Below are positions 56,061-64,000 of a stretch of DNA of 64,000 bases, one piece after another. The position numbers and the translations under genes are program-made. Each line of letters begins with the position of its first letter. Position 1 is the first letter of the stretch. A model generated the notes under the pieces. That model was given only the letters and a program-made list of their open reading frames with translations, ran no database searches and was not told where the DNA came from. Location: the NCBI RefSeq assembly GCF_006476065.1, contig NZ_ML636798.1, forward strand, positions 912,906 to 976,905. Direction: 5' to 3'. This DNA is from Cognatiluteimonas lumbrici (GTDB lineage Bacteria > Pseudomonadota > Gammaproteobacteria > Xanthomonadales > Xanthomonadaceae).

Positions 56061-56477
56061 TTAATGCATGCAGCCGGCGTCGTGGACGTGGATTTCGGTC
56101 AGGCGCATGTTGGCCAGGTGCGCCAGCCCGACCAGGGTGCCGCCGATGGTCATCGCGATCGCGTGCGGAAGCAGGCTTTGGTGCAGGGGCGCGTAGAGCA
56201 CGCCGAACCAGAGGATGCCCAGGCCCGGGACCAGCAGGCCCAGCGCCCGCACCGCGCGGTGCCTGCGGTAGCCGGTGGCCACGGTGAACAGCCCCAGCAG
56301 GGTCGCGAACACCACGAAGCCCTCCTCGAAGCCCTCGCCCAGCCAGGCGGCGACGCCCAGCGAGGGCAGCAGCGCGATCGTCAGCGGCAGCGCCGCGCAG
56401 TGGATCGCGCACAGCAGCGAGGCGACGGCCCCGAAGCGGTCTGCGCGACTGATGTTGGCGGCGGTGCGGGGCGACAT
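56061..56477 (-). CDS. MerC domain protein (Zur-linked)
   Basis: This 138-residue inner-membrane protein has four helices. The first includes SLLCAIHCAALPLTIAL, with the Cys-x3-Cys pair typical of MerC domains that bind and pass metal ions. It also has a His-rich end (EIHVHDAGCMH). Because a Zur box overlaps its promoter and znuD is divergent, zinc is the likely substrate, not mercury. The ATG at 56477 is 24 nt from the box. Confidence 0.83.
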   Translation of the reverse strand: MSPRTAANISRADRFGAVASLLCAIHCAALPLTIALLPSLGVAAWLGEGFEEGFVVFATLLGLFTVATGYRRHRAVRALGLLVPGLGILWFGVLYAPLHQSLLPHAIAMTIGGTLVGLAHLANMRLTEIHVHDAGCMH

Positions 56478-56501
56478 GACTTCCGGGAGGCTCCGGCGAG
56501 G

Positions 56502-56518
56502 ATGTAACATTATAACAT
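56502..56518. promoter_or_regulatory. Zur box in the merC-znuD divergent promoter
   Basis: ATGTAACATTATAACAT matches the Zur consensus core (ATGTTATAnTATAACAT) at 14 of 16 fixed positions; the right half-site TATAACAT is perfect. On the minus strand it contains TGTTATAAT, an extended -10 (TGnTATAAT), so bound Zur would block merC. It lies 24 nt from the MerC start and 30 nt from the znuD start, and zur lies nearby. Confidence 0.8.
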
Positions 56519-56548
56519 TCTAGACCCGACTGCCATGACCGCCACGTG

Positions 56549-58609
56549 ATGCCCCTCCCCGCACCCCGCTCCCGCCTGTTCCTGTCCCTCGCACTTGCCC
56601 TGCTGCCGGTCGTGGCGCTCGCCGCCGACGGTGCGGGCGATGCCGGTTCCGACCAGACCGACCCGCGCCACGCCGAGCCGAAGACCCTGCAGGCGGTCCA
56701 GGTGAAGGCGACCCCGCTGCCGGACACCGCCGACAGCCTGGCGGTGCCGGTGGAGGTGCTGGCCGGCGAGCGCCTGGACGCCGCCAAGGCCAGTTCCCTC
56801 GGCGAAACCGTCAACAAGCTTCCGGGCGTGCAGTCCTCCTACTTCGGTCCCGGCGTCGGCCGCCCGATCGTGCGCGGCATGGACGGCGCTCGCGTGCAGG
56901 TGCTCAGCGACGGCCTTGACTCCGGCGACGTGTCCACGGTCAGCGCCGACCACGCCGTGACCATCGAACCGTTCCTGGCCGACCAGGTCGAGGTGCTGAA
57001 GGGACCGGCCACGCTGCTCTACGGCAGCGGCGCGATCGGCGGCGCGGTCAACGTGATCGACGGCCGCATCCCCGAAACGCTGCCGGCGGAGCCGCTGCAG
57101 GGGCGCGCCGAGCTGCGCGCCGGCACGGTCAACGACGGTGCCGCCGGGATGCTGCGGGTGGACGGCGCGGCCGGCGACGTCGCGCTGCATTTCGACGCGC
57201 TGCATCGCGAGACCGGCGACTTCGACACGCCGGACGGCACGATCGCGAACAGCGCGCTGCGCACCGACAGCGCCGCGCTCGGCGTGTCGTGGATCGGCGA
57301 GCGCGGCTTCCTCGGCGCGGGCTACAGCCTGTACTCGACGCGCTACGGCGTGCCCGGCCACGAACACGGCGACGAGGAGCACGAGGAGGACGGCCACGAC
57401 CTCGACGACGGCCACGACCACGAAGCGCACGAGGGCGTGCGCGTGGTCATGGACCAGCGCCGCGGCGAAGTGCGCGGCGGCATCGACCGCCTCGGCGTGT
57501 TCGAGAGCCTGCGCGTCAAGCTGGCGACCACCAGCTACACCCACACCGAGCTCGAGGACGGCGCCGTCGGCACCGTGTTCGAGAACGACAGCCGCGAGGG
57601 CCGGCTGGAACTGGTGCACCAGCCGCTGGCCGGGTTCGACGGCGCGGTCGGCCTGCAGTGGTCGGAGCGCGATTTCGGCGCGGTCGGCGCCGAGGCGTTC
57701 GTGCCCGGCTCGCAATCGCGCGACCTCGGCGCGTTCTGGATCGGCAAGCGCCACTTCGGCCCGTTCGGGCTGCAGCTCGGGTTGCGCCACGACCGGAACC
57801 GGATCGACGTGGACGACGCCGTTGCGATCGGCCCGGACCGCCGCTTCGACACCACCAGCGGCTCGCTGTCGCTGGAATGGGAGGCGAGCGAGGATCTGCA
57901 CCTCGCGCTCGGCTTCGACCGCGCGCAGCGCTCGCCGACCGCCGAGGAGCTGTACTCGAACGGCGTGCACGTGGCCACCGGCAGCGTCGAGCACGGCGAT
58001 CCCGCGCTCGACGTGGAAACCGCGAACCGTGCCGAGCTCGGTGCGCACTGGCACCTCGGCCCGCTGACCCTGCGCGCCTCGGTCTACCGCGTGGCCTACG
58101 ACGACTTCATCTACCTCGCCCACACCGGAACCTTCGACGACGAATTGCCGGTGCAGCAGTGGCGCCAGGCCGATGCGCGCTTCACCGGCGGCGAGGCCGA
58201 GCTCGACTGGGCGCTGGCGGACAACGCGAGCGGCCACTGGGACCTGCGCCTGTTCGGCGACCTGGTGCGCGCGAAGCTGGCGGACGGCGGCAACCTGCCG
58301 CGGATCGCGCCGGCGCGCGTGGGCGCCGAGCTGCGCTGGGAACGCGACGCCCTGCGCGCGTCGCTCGGTGCGGTGCGCTACATGGAACAGGACCGCGTGG
58401 CCGCGTTCGAGACCGCGACCCCGGGCTACACGCTGGTGGATGCGCACGTCGCCTGGCACGCGGACACGCGCGGCGGCAATGCCTGGGAAGTGTTCCTGGA
58501 CGGCCGCAACCTGCTCGACAGCGAGGCGCGCCCGCACACCTCGTTCCTCAAGGACCTGGTGCCGCTGCCCGGCCGCGGCATCGAAGCGGGCGTCCGCGTG
58601 TTCTTCTGA
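56549..58609 (+). CDS. znuD: TonB-dependent zinc receptor (ZnuD-like)
   Basis: This 686-residue outer-membrane receptor has a signal peptide (FLSLALALLPVVALAAD), a TonB-box/plug region (LQAVQVKATPL, KLPGVQSSYFGPGVGRPIVRG, VLKGPATLLYGSGAIGGAVNV) and a 22-strand barrel ending VRVFF. A loop rich in His, Asp and Glu (about residues 269-300, GHEHGDEEHEEDGHDLDDGH) is like that of ZnuD, which takes up zinc under shortage. The Zur box upstream supports this strongly. ATG at 56549 follows an alternative GTG 3 nt earlier. Confidence 0.9.
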   Translation: MPLPAPRSRLFLSLALALLPVVALAADGAGDAGSDQTDPRHAEPKTLQAVQVKATPLPDTADSLAVPVEVLAGERLDAAKASSLGETVNKLPGVQSSYFGPGVGRPIVRGMDGARVQVLSDGLDSGDVSTVSADHAVTIEPFLADQVEVLKGPATLLYGSGAIGGAVNVIDGRIPETLPAEPLQGRAELRAGTVNDGAAGMLRVDGAAGDVALHFDALHRETGDFDTPDGTIANSALRTDSAALGVSWIGERGFLGAGYSLYSTRYGVPGHEHGDEEHEEDGHDLDDGHDHEAHEGVRVVMDQRRGEVRGGIDRLGVFESLRVKLATTSYTHTELEDGAVGTVFENDSREGRLELVHQPLAGFDGAVGLQWSERDFGAVGAEAFVPGSQSRDLGAFWIGKRHFGPFGLQLGLRHDRNRIDVDDAVAIGPDRRFDTTSGSLSLEWEASEDLHLALGFDRAQRSPTAEELYSNGVHVATGSVEHGDPALDVETANRAELGAHWHLGPLTLRASVYRVAYDDFIYLAHTGTFDDELPVQQWRQADARFTGGEAELDWALADNASGHWDLRLFGDLVRAKLADGGNLPRIAPARVGAELRWERDALRASLGAVRYMEQDRVAAFETATPGYTLVDAHVAWHADTRGGNAWEVFLDGRNLLDSEARPHTSFLKDLVPLPGRGIEAGVRVFF

Positions 58610-58610
58610 C

Positions 58611-58684
58611 CTGTAGGAGCGGCGCTAGCGCCGCGACCGGATTGCCGACCTTCGCAGGTCGCGGCGCAAGCGCCGCTCCTACAG
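58611..58684. repeat. Paired inverted REP elements between znuD and zur
   Basis: Left unit 58611-58638 (starts just after the znuD stop) and right unit 58657-58684 face each other with 18 nt between. The right unit carries the TAG stop of zur (58679-58681). Confidence 0.85.
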
Positions 58685-59176
58685 GGTGCTGCACCTGGCG
58701 CAGAGGCCGTGCACTTCCAGCGTCTGCGCCTTGGGCTCGAAGCCCAGCGCGCGGGCGCGTTCGTCCAGCGCCGCGACCACCGCGACGTCCTCCAGCTCCA
58801 CCGCCGAGTGGCAGCGGTCGCAGATCAGGAACGGCACCGAGTGCTGGTCGGTGCTCGGGTGGTGGCAGGCGACGAAGGCGTTGACCGATTCCAGCTTGTG
58901 GATGAAGCCGTTGGCGAGCAGGAAGTCGAGCGCGCGGTAGACCGTGGGCGGCGCCGCCGCGCCGGCGCCCTTGTCGCCGTCCGCGCGGATCCGCTCCAGC
59001 AGGTCGTAGGCCTTGATCGGCCGGCCCTCCTCGGCGATCAGCTCCAGCACGCGTGCGCGGATCGGCGTCAGCCGCAGCCCGCGTTCGCGCGACACGCGCG
59101 TCACGGCCGCGACGAAGCCTTCGGCGTCGTGCACGTGGTGCCGGGGATCGATGCAGGGATCGCGATGCTTGCCCAT
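58679..59176 (-). CDS. zur: Fur-family zinc uptake regulator
   Basis: This 165-residue regulator has an N-terminal winged helix (about 25-90, [26 protein letters not shown] and [19 protein letters not shown]). The metal-binding region has [13 protein letters not shown] and the structural zinc cysteines CDRC and CARC. This pattern is Zur-like, and the Zur box at 56502 and linked znuD make the zinc role likely. It represses zinc uptake when zinc is plentiful. Its stop codon lies in the REP pair. Confidence 0.9.
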   Translation of the reverse strand: MGKHRDPCIDPRHHVHDAEGFVAAVTRVSRERGLRLTPIRARVLELIAEEGRPIKAYDLLERIRADGDKGAGAAAPPTVYRALDFLLANGFIHKLESVNAFVACHHPSTDQHSVPFLICDRCHSAVELEDVAVVAALDERARALGFEPKAQTLEVHGLCARCSTL

Positions 59177-59204
59177 GGGGGCATGATAGCCCGCTTATCC
59201 CACG

Positions 59205-59232
59205 GGTCGCGGCGCTAGCGCCGCTCCTACAG
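59205..59232. repeat. REP element holding the gltX stop codon
   Basis: GGTCGCGGCGCTAGCGCC followed by GCTCCTACAG. The minus-strand TAG (59227-59229) ends gltX. It is a single unit between zur and gltX. Confidence 0.8.
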
Positions 59233-60633
59233 GGTCTTTGCGATCGCGGCGTCGATGCGGGCCAACGCCTGTTCCTTGCCCGCCAGGTACACGGTGTGGC
59301 CGATGTCCGGGCTGACCTGGGTGCCGGTGATCGCCACCCGCATCGGTTGCGCGACCTTGCCCATGCCGAGTTCGAGCGCCGCGGCGGTCTCCTGCAGCGC
59401 GGCGTTGATCGCCTCCGGCGTCCATGCCGGCAGCGCCGCCAGGCGCTCGCGCGCATCGGCCAGCGGCGCGCGCGCGGCGGCGGTGAGGTGCTTGGCCACC
59501 GCCTTGTCGTCGTACTCCGTGAGCGGCCGGTACCAGGCAGCCGCCCGCTCGGCCATTTCCTTCAGCGTCTGCACGCGGTCGCGCAGCGCAACCACGACGT
59601 CGGCCGGCGCGGGACCATTGGCGAGGTCGTAGCCTGCATCGCGCAGGTGCCACTCCAGGTGCTTCGCGACGTCGGCCGGCTCGTCGGACTTCAGGTACTG
59701 CTGGTTGAGCCAGCCGAGCTTGGCCGGGTCCAGCCGCGAGGCCTTGGCGTTGACGTCCTCGAGGGCGAACAGCGACTGCATCTCGGGAATGCTGAAGATC
59801 TCCTGGTCGCCGTGCGACCAGCCCAGCCGCACCAGGTAGTTGAGCAGCGCGTGCGGCAGGTAGCCGGCGTCGCGGTACTGCATGACGTCGGCGGCGCCGG
59901 TGCGCTTGGACAGCTTGGCGCCGTGCTCGTCGAGGATCATCGGCAGGTGCGCGAACGCGGGCACTTCGGCGCCGAGCGCCTGGTAGATGTTGATCTGGCG
60001 CGGGGTGTTGTTGACGTGGTCGTCGCCGCGCACCACGTCGGTGATGCGCATGTCCATGTCGTCCACCACCACCGCGAAGTTGTAGGTGGGATGGCCGTCG
60101 GAGCGGAAGATCACCAGGTCGTCGAGCTCGCTGTTGGCGATCTCGATCCGGCCCTTGACCTTGTCGTCCCAGGCCACCGTGCCCTCGAGCGGGTTGCGGA
60201 AGCGGATGACGCGGTTCGGGTCGTCGCGGTACGGCAGGCCGGCGTCGCGCGCGGCGCCGTTGTAGCGCGGCTTGAGGCCGGCGGCCATCGCCTGCTCGCG
60301 CATCGCCTCCAGCTCTTCCTTCGTCTCGTAGGCGTAGTACGCGTGGCCGGCGGCGACGAGCTGCTCGGCGACCTCGCGGTAACGGTCCAGGCGCTGGGTC
60401 TGGTAGACCGGGCCCTCGTCGTAGTCGAGCCCGAGCCAGTCCATCGCCTCGAGGATCGCGTCGATCGCGGCCTGGGTGCTGCGCTCGCGGTCCGTGTCCT
60501 CGATCCGGAGGATGAACTGGCCGCCGCGGCGGCGCGCCTCCAGCCAGCAGTACAGCGCGGTGCGGGCACCGCCGATGTGCAGGTAACCGGTGGGACTGGG
60601 GGCGAAGCGGGTGCGGCAGGGGGCGTCGGTCAT
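59227..60633 (-). CDS. gltX: Glutamyl-tRNA synthetase
   Basis: This 468-residue class I aminoacyl-tRNA synthetase charges tRNA-Glu. [19 protein letters not shown] (HIGH motif, residues 10-25) and [11 protein letters not shown] (KMSKS-type, about 240) are conserved. The anticodon-binding part follows residue 300. The length is normal. The start [16 protein letters not shown] is unambiguous. It lies next to lpxH with a REP element between. Confidence 0.96.
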   Translation of the reverse strand: MTDAPCRTRFAPSPTGYLHIGGARTALYCWLEARRRGGQFILRIEDTDRERSTQAAIDAILEAMDWLGLDYDEGPVYQTQRLDRYREVAEQLVAAGHAYYAYETKEELEAMREQAMAAGLKPRYNGAARDAGLPYRDDPNRVIRFRNPLEGTVAWDDKVKGRIEIANSELDDLVIFRSDGHPTYNFAVVVDDMDMRITDVVRGDDHVNNTPRQINIYQALGAEVPAFAHLPMILDEHGAKLSKRTGAADVMQYRDAGYLPHALLNYLVRLGWSHGDQEIFSIPEMQSLFALEDVNAKASRLDPAKLGWLNQQYLKSDEPADVAKHLEWHLRDAGYDLANGPAPADVVVALRDRVQTLKEMAERAAAWYRPLTEYDDKAVAKHLTAAARAPLADARERLAALPAWTPEAINAALQETAAALELGMGKVAQPMRVAITGTQVSPDIGHTVYLAGKEQALARIDAAIAKTL

Positions 60634-60653
60634 CCGGCGATTTTACCGTGCAT

Positions 60654-60679
60654 GTCGCGGCGCGAGCGGCGCTCCTACA
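60654..60679. repeat. REP element between gltX and lpxH starts
   Basis: GTCGCGGCGCGAGCGGCGCTCCTACA is a variant REP unit in the divergent promoter region, 8 nt before the lpxH GTG. It may affect translation of lpxH. Confidence 0.75.
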
Positions 60680-60687
60680 ATAGGGGC

Positions 60688-61407
60688 GTGACCACCCTCT
60701 TCATCTCCGACCTGCACCTGGACCCCGAGCGGCCGGCGATCACCGAGCTGTTCGCGCGCTTCGTCGGCGGCGAGGCGCGGGAGGCCGATGCGCTGTACAT
60801 CCTCGGCGACCTGTTCGAGGCCTGGGTCGGGGACGACGATCCGTCGGAGACCGGGCGGCTGGTGGCGGAGACCCTGCACGCGCTCAGCGACAGCGGCGTG
60901 CCGGTGCATTTCATGCGCGGCAACCGCGACTTCCTGCTCGGCGGGGAGTACGCGCGCCGCGCGGGCATGACGATCCTGCCGGACCCGGCGGTGGTAGTGC
61001 TGTACGGCAAGCCGACCCTGCTGACCCACGGCGACCTGCTGTGCACCGACGACCTCGCCTACCAGCAGTTCCGGGCGCAGACCCGCGAGCCGGCCTGGCA
61101 GGATCGCTTCCTGGCGCAGCCGCTGGAGGCGCGGCTGGCGTTCGCGCAGCAGGCGCGCGCGGCCAGCCAGGCGCACCAGGGCGGGCTCAAGGCGCAAGGC
61201 ACGATGGAGGCGATCACCGACGCCTCGCCGGCCGCCGTGGCGGAGACCTTCGCGCGCTACGGCATCGACCGCATGATCCACGGGCACACCCACCGGCCGG
61301 CGGTGCACGAAACCGACGGCGGCACCCGCATCGTCCTCGGCGACTGGTACGAGCAGGGCTCGGTGCTGCGCGTAACCCCGGATTCCGCGGAGCTCTCAGC
61401 CCTCTAA
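60688..61407 (+). CDS. lpxH: UDP-2,3-diacylglucosamine diphosphatase
   Basis: This 239-residue calcineurin-like phosphoesterase makes lipid X in lipid A synthesis. Motifs: [49 protein letters not shown] and [13 protein letters not shown] give the two-manganese site. The start is GTG at 60688 ([10 protein letters not shown]) with AGGGG upstream. It converges on the DUF455 gene, overlapping by 12 nt. Confidence 0.92.
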   Translation: MTTLFISDLHLDPERPAITELFARFVGGEAREADALYILGDLFEAWVGDDDPSETGRLVAETLHALSDSGVPVHFMRGNRDFLLGGEYARRAGMTILPDPAVVVLYGKPTLLTHGDLLCTDDLAYQQFRAQTREPAWQDRFLAQPLEARLAFAQQARAASQAHQGGLKAQGTMEAITDASPAAVAETFARYGIDRMIHGHTHRPAVHETDGGTRIVLGDWYEQGSVLRVTPDSAELSAL

Positions 61408-62187
61408 CGCGGCGAGTTCGTCGGCGTCGAAGCCGGCGGCGGTGCGGGCCTCGAGGTTGAACGGACCGTGCAGCACTCCGCTCGCGTGCTCGCGCAGCAG
61501 CGCGCGGAAGGTGGCGCGCGGTTCCACCCCGGCGCGCTCGCAGCACCAGCGGAACCAGCGCGAGCCGGCGGCGACGTGCGCGACTTCCTCGCGCAGGATG
61601 AGTTCCAGGATCGCGGCGGTCGCCTCGTCGCCGGCCTCGCGCAGCTTGACGATCATCCCCGGGGTGACGTCGAGGCCGCGCGCCTCCAGCACCCGCGGCA
61701 CCAGCGCCATCCGCGCGACCGGGTCGTGCGCGGTCTTCTCCGCCATCTGCCACAGGCCGTTGTGGGCGTCGAAGTCGCCGTAGGCGTGGCCGAGCTCGCG
61801 CAGGCGCTCCTGCAGCAGGACGAAGTGGCGCGCTTCGTCGTCGGCGACGCCGACCCAGTCCGCGTAGTACTCGGCGGGCATGCCGCGGAAGCGGTACACC
61901 GCGTCCCAGGCCAGGTCGATGGCGTTGAACTCGATGTGCGCGACCGCGTGGATGAAGGCCGCGCGGCCCTCGTCGCTGCCGAAGCCGCGGCGCGGGACGT
62001 CGCGTGGGTGCACCAGGCGCGGCAGCGGCGGGCGGCCGGGCATGCGGATCGGCTCCGGCGGCGGCACGTCCGCGGGGATCGCGAGTTCGCCGCGGCGGAA
62101 GGCTTCGGCGGCGGCTCGGGTGGTGGAGACCTTGGCTTCGGGGGTGTTCGCGGCGAGGCAGGCCTTCGCGGCTTCGAAGAGGGTCAC
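61396..62187 (-). CDS. DUF455 ferritin-like protein
   Basis: This 263-residue protein has the DUF455 ferritin-like helices with metal-binding E-x-x-H residues: [38 protein letters not shown] and [15 protein letters not shown]. It is probably a di-iron protein; a hydroxylase or oxygenase role is possible but not known. The start is GTG at 62187, overlapping the purF stop (GTGA). Its 3' end overlaps lpxH by 12 nt. Confidence 0.85.
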   Translation of the reverse strand: MTLFEAAKACLAANTPEAKVSTTRAAAEAFRRGELAIPADVPPPEPIRMPGRPPLPRLVHPRDVPRRGFGSDEGRAAFIHAVAHIEFNAIDLAWDAVYRFRGMPAEYYADWVGVADDEARHFVLLQERLRELGHAYGDFDAHNGLWQMAEKTAHDPVARMALVPRVLEARGLDVTPGMIVKLREAGDEATAAILELILREEVAHVAAGSRWFRWCCERAGVEPRATFRALLREHASGVLHGPFNLEARTAAGFDADELAALEG

Positions 62188-63653
62188 GATGCCCGGCGGG
62201 AGGACTTGGCCTCGTCGGAGCGCAGCGCGCGGATCCTGTCGAAGTAGTCGGGATCGACCTCGGTCACGTACTCGCCGCTGAAGCAGGACGAGTCGAAGCG
62301 GGTGACCTTGGCCTTGGGCCCGGCGACGGCCTCCTCGAGGTCGGCCAGGTCCTGGTAGACCAGCCAGTCGATGCCGAGCAGCTCCTGCACCTCTTCCTCG
62401 CTGCGGCCGTGCGCGACCAGCTCGTCCACGGTCGGCATGTCGATGCCGTAGATGTTGGGATGGCGCACCGGCGGCGCCGCCGAGGCGAAGTACACCTTGC
62501 GCGCACCGGCCTCGCGCGCGAGCTGCACGATCTGCCTGGAGGTGGTGCCGCGCACGATCGAGTCGTCCACCAGCAGCACCACGCGGTTGCGGAACTCGAG
62601 CGGGATCGTGTTGAGCTTGCGGCGCACCGACTGCTGGCGCTCGCCCTGCCCCGGCATGATGAAGGTGCGGCCGACGTAGCGGTTCTTGACGAAGCCCTCG
62701 CGGTACTTCACCCCGAGCACGTTGGCGAGCTCCATCGCCGAGTCGCGCGAGGTGTCCGGGATCGGGATCACCACGTCGATGTCGTGGTCCGGGCGCAGGC
62801 GCAGGATCTTCTCGCCCAGCTTCACGCCCATGCGCATGCGCGCCTTGTGCACCGAGATGTCGTCCATCATCGAGTCCGGGCGCGCGAGGTACACGAACTC
62901 GAAGATGCACGGCGACAGCGACTGCTGCCCGGTGCACTGGCGCGCGTGCAGTTGGCCGTCGGTGGTGAGCACCACGACCTCGCCCGGGGCGACGTCGCGC
63001 AGGCGCTCGAAGCCGGCCAGGTCCAGGGCCACGGATTCGGAGGCGACCGCGTACTCGTCGCCCTGCGGGGTCTCGCGCCTGCCGATCACCAGCGGGCGGA
63101 TGCCGTTCGGGTCGCGGAATGCCACCACGCCCAGGCCGAGCACGGTCATCACCACCGCGTAGCCGCCGCGGATGCGCCGGTACACGCCTTCCATCGCGCG
63201 GAACACGGCCTCGGGCGCCAGCGCCTTCTGCTGGTCCAGCTCGTGCGCGAACACGTTCAGCAGCACTTCCGAGTCGGAATCGGTGTTGACGTTGCGGCGG
63301 TCCTGCTCGAACACCTCGCGCCGCAGCGCGTCGGTGTTGACCAGGTTGCCGTTGTGGGCGAGCGCGATGCCGTAGGGCGAGTTGACGTAGAACGGCTGCG
63401 CCTCGTCATTGCCCTCCGAGCCCGCGGTCGGGTAGCGGCAATGGGCGATGCCGATGTTGCCGCGCAGCAGCTGCATGGACTTGCGGTCGAACACGTCGCG
63501 CACGAGGCCCATGCCCTTGTGCACGCGCAGGTGGGTGCCGTCGGCGGTGGCGATGCCGGCCGCGTCCTGGCCGCGGTGCTGCAGCACCGTCAGGCCGTCG
63601 TAGAGCAGGCCGGCCACGTCATGGTGGGCGACGATGCCGATGATTCCGCACAT
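62184..63653 (-). CDS. purF: Amidophosphoribosyltransferase
   Basis: This 489-residue enzyme makes phosphoribosylamine from PRPP and glutamine, the first step of purine synthesis. The start MCGIIGIVAHHDVAGLLYDG has Cys2, the glutaminase nucleophile after Met removal. HRGQDAAGI, GIAHCRYPTAGS and the PRPP loop VVLLVDDSIVRGTTSR are conserved. It is followed by the DUF455 gene and preceded by cvpA, a common order. Confidence 0.96.
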   Translation of the reverse strand: MCGIIGIVAHHDVAGLLYDGLTVLQHRGQDAAGIATADGTHLRVHKGMGLVRDVFDRKSMQLLRGNIGIAHCRYPTAGSEGNDEAQPFYVNSPYGIALAHNGNLVNTDALRREVFEQDRRNVNTDSDSEVLLNVFAHELDQQKALAPEAVFRAMEGVYRRIRGGYAVVMTVLGLGVVAFRDPNGIRPLVIGRRETPQGDEYAVASESVALDLAGFERLRDVAPGEVVVLTTDGQLHARQCTGQQSLSPCIFEFVYLARPDSMMDDISVHKARMRMGVKLGEKILRLRPDHDIDVVIPIPDTSRDSAMELANVLGVKYREGFVKNRYVGRTFIMPGQGERQQSVRRKLNTIPLEFRNRVVLLVDDSIVRGTTSRQIVQLAREAGARKVYFASAAPPVRHPNIYGIDMPTVDELVAHGRSEEEVQELLGIDWLVYQDLADLEEAVAGPKAKVTRFDSSCFSGEYVTEVDPDYFDRIRALRSDEAKSSRRAS

Positions 63654-63654
63654 G

Positions 63655-64000
63655 TCAGTTGCTCCCGAAATCCACGCGCTGCGCCGCCCACTCGGGCAGC
63701 CAGCCACTCATCCACTGCGCGCCCGGCAACAGCACCGGGACCACCTGCGACTCGCGCCATCCGGGCTCCTGCGGCAGCGCCGTGAAGCCCATCAGCAGCA
63801 CCAGCAGGCAGGCGACAAAGGCGCCGCGCAAGGTGCCGAACGCGAACCCCAGCGCCCGGTCCATCCCGGACAGGCCGACCGCGTGCACCAGCTTGCGCAC
63901 CAGCCAGCCGACGATGCCCACGAACAGCAGCACGCACAGGAAACTCAGTCCATAGCCGGCGAACAGCTGCCCGGCCGAGGGCTCGCCGCCGCCCGCCAGC
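63655..64000 (-). CDS. cvpA: CvpA family membrane protein (5' end outside window)
   Basis: The frame is open to the window end. The visible 114-odd residues include helices LLFVGIVGWLVRKLVHAVGL and LRGAFVACLLVLLMGFTALP and a tail with GLSGMDRALGFAFG, the CvpA signature. Its stop lies 1 nt before the purF ATG. CvpA is needed for colicin V production and is usually next to purF. The start cannot be given. Confidence 0.9.
   Translation of the reverse strand, partial: LAGGGEPSAGQLFAGYGLSFLCVLLFVGIVGWLVRKLVHAVGLSGMDRALGFAFGTLRGAFVACLLVLLMGFTALPQEPGWRESQVVPVLLPGAQWMSGWLPEWAAQRVDFGSN

Overview
The window is a GC-rich (estimated near 70 percent) chromosomal segment of a gammaproteobacterium that most resembles the Xanthomonadaceae/Lysobacteraceae (Luteimonas or Lysobacter type). 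This rests on gene content (ZnuD-type receptor with a linked zur, HutF-type histidine degradation, cvpA-purF, an ABC permease fused to an M1 peptidase), on base composition, and on repeated palindromes of the CTGTAGGAGCGGCGC type. No species call is possible from sequence alone. No tRNA, rRNA, CRISPR array, insertion sequence or prophage was seen.

Layout. 1-7.6 kb: the tail of a membrane protein, a GAF-GAF-GGDEF-EAL c-di-GMP protein, a DUF72 protein, two EamA exporters around a LysR regulator, and a DoxX protein. 7.7-14.3 kb: an ECF sigma factor with a linked membrane protein behind a strong leader hairpin, a ClpP-like lipoprotein, a secreted penicillin-acylase-family hydrolase, a GNAT enzyme and a Xre-RES toxin-antitoxin pair. 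14.3-25.7 kb: a cysteine synthase operon with an EF-hand micro-protein and TesA, the divergent YbbA/YbbP-type ABC system, a second ABC system whose permease carries an M1 peptidase, and a Vgb-like propeller. 25.7-34.5 kb: MATE exporter, DUF1428, an unannotated small basic ORF with a perfect ribosome binding site but an ATA codon at the start position, a FrnE-like DsbA protein, DUF3224, an outer-membrane barrel with a His-rich lipoprotein, an amino-acid permease, gluconokinase and a GOB-like (Gln116) B3 metallo-beta-lactamase.

34.4-39.3 kb is an accessory cluster: ParDE, an AbrB-PIN pair whose toxin has lost its central acidic block, an HTH-nucleotidyltransferase with palindromic operators, and an SRAP (YedK/HMCES) gene broken by a frameshift. 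39.4-48.3 kb is a lower-GC type I restriction-modification island (hsdM-rhuM-hsdS-hsdR) with two unknown ORFs beside it.

48.5-55 kb carries histidine utilisation genes (hutU, hutF, hutI) split by a secreted methyltransferase and an NPP phosphodiesterase. 55-59.2 kb holds ribosomal protein THX with a histone-like tail and a zinc module: a Zur box sits between a MerC-like gene and znuD, with zur downstream. 59.2-64 kb is housekeeping: gltX, lpxH, a DUF455 ferritin-like gene, purF and cvpA (cut by the window end).

Three points stand out. REP-type palindromes supply the TAG stop codons of six genes. Each toxin-antitoxin module, and the HTH-nucleotidyltransferase, has a clean palindromic operator. 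The zinc regulon can be read directly from the DNA.
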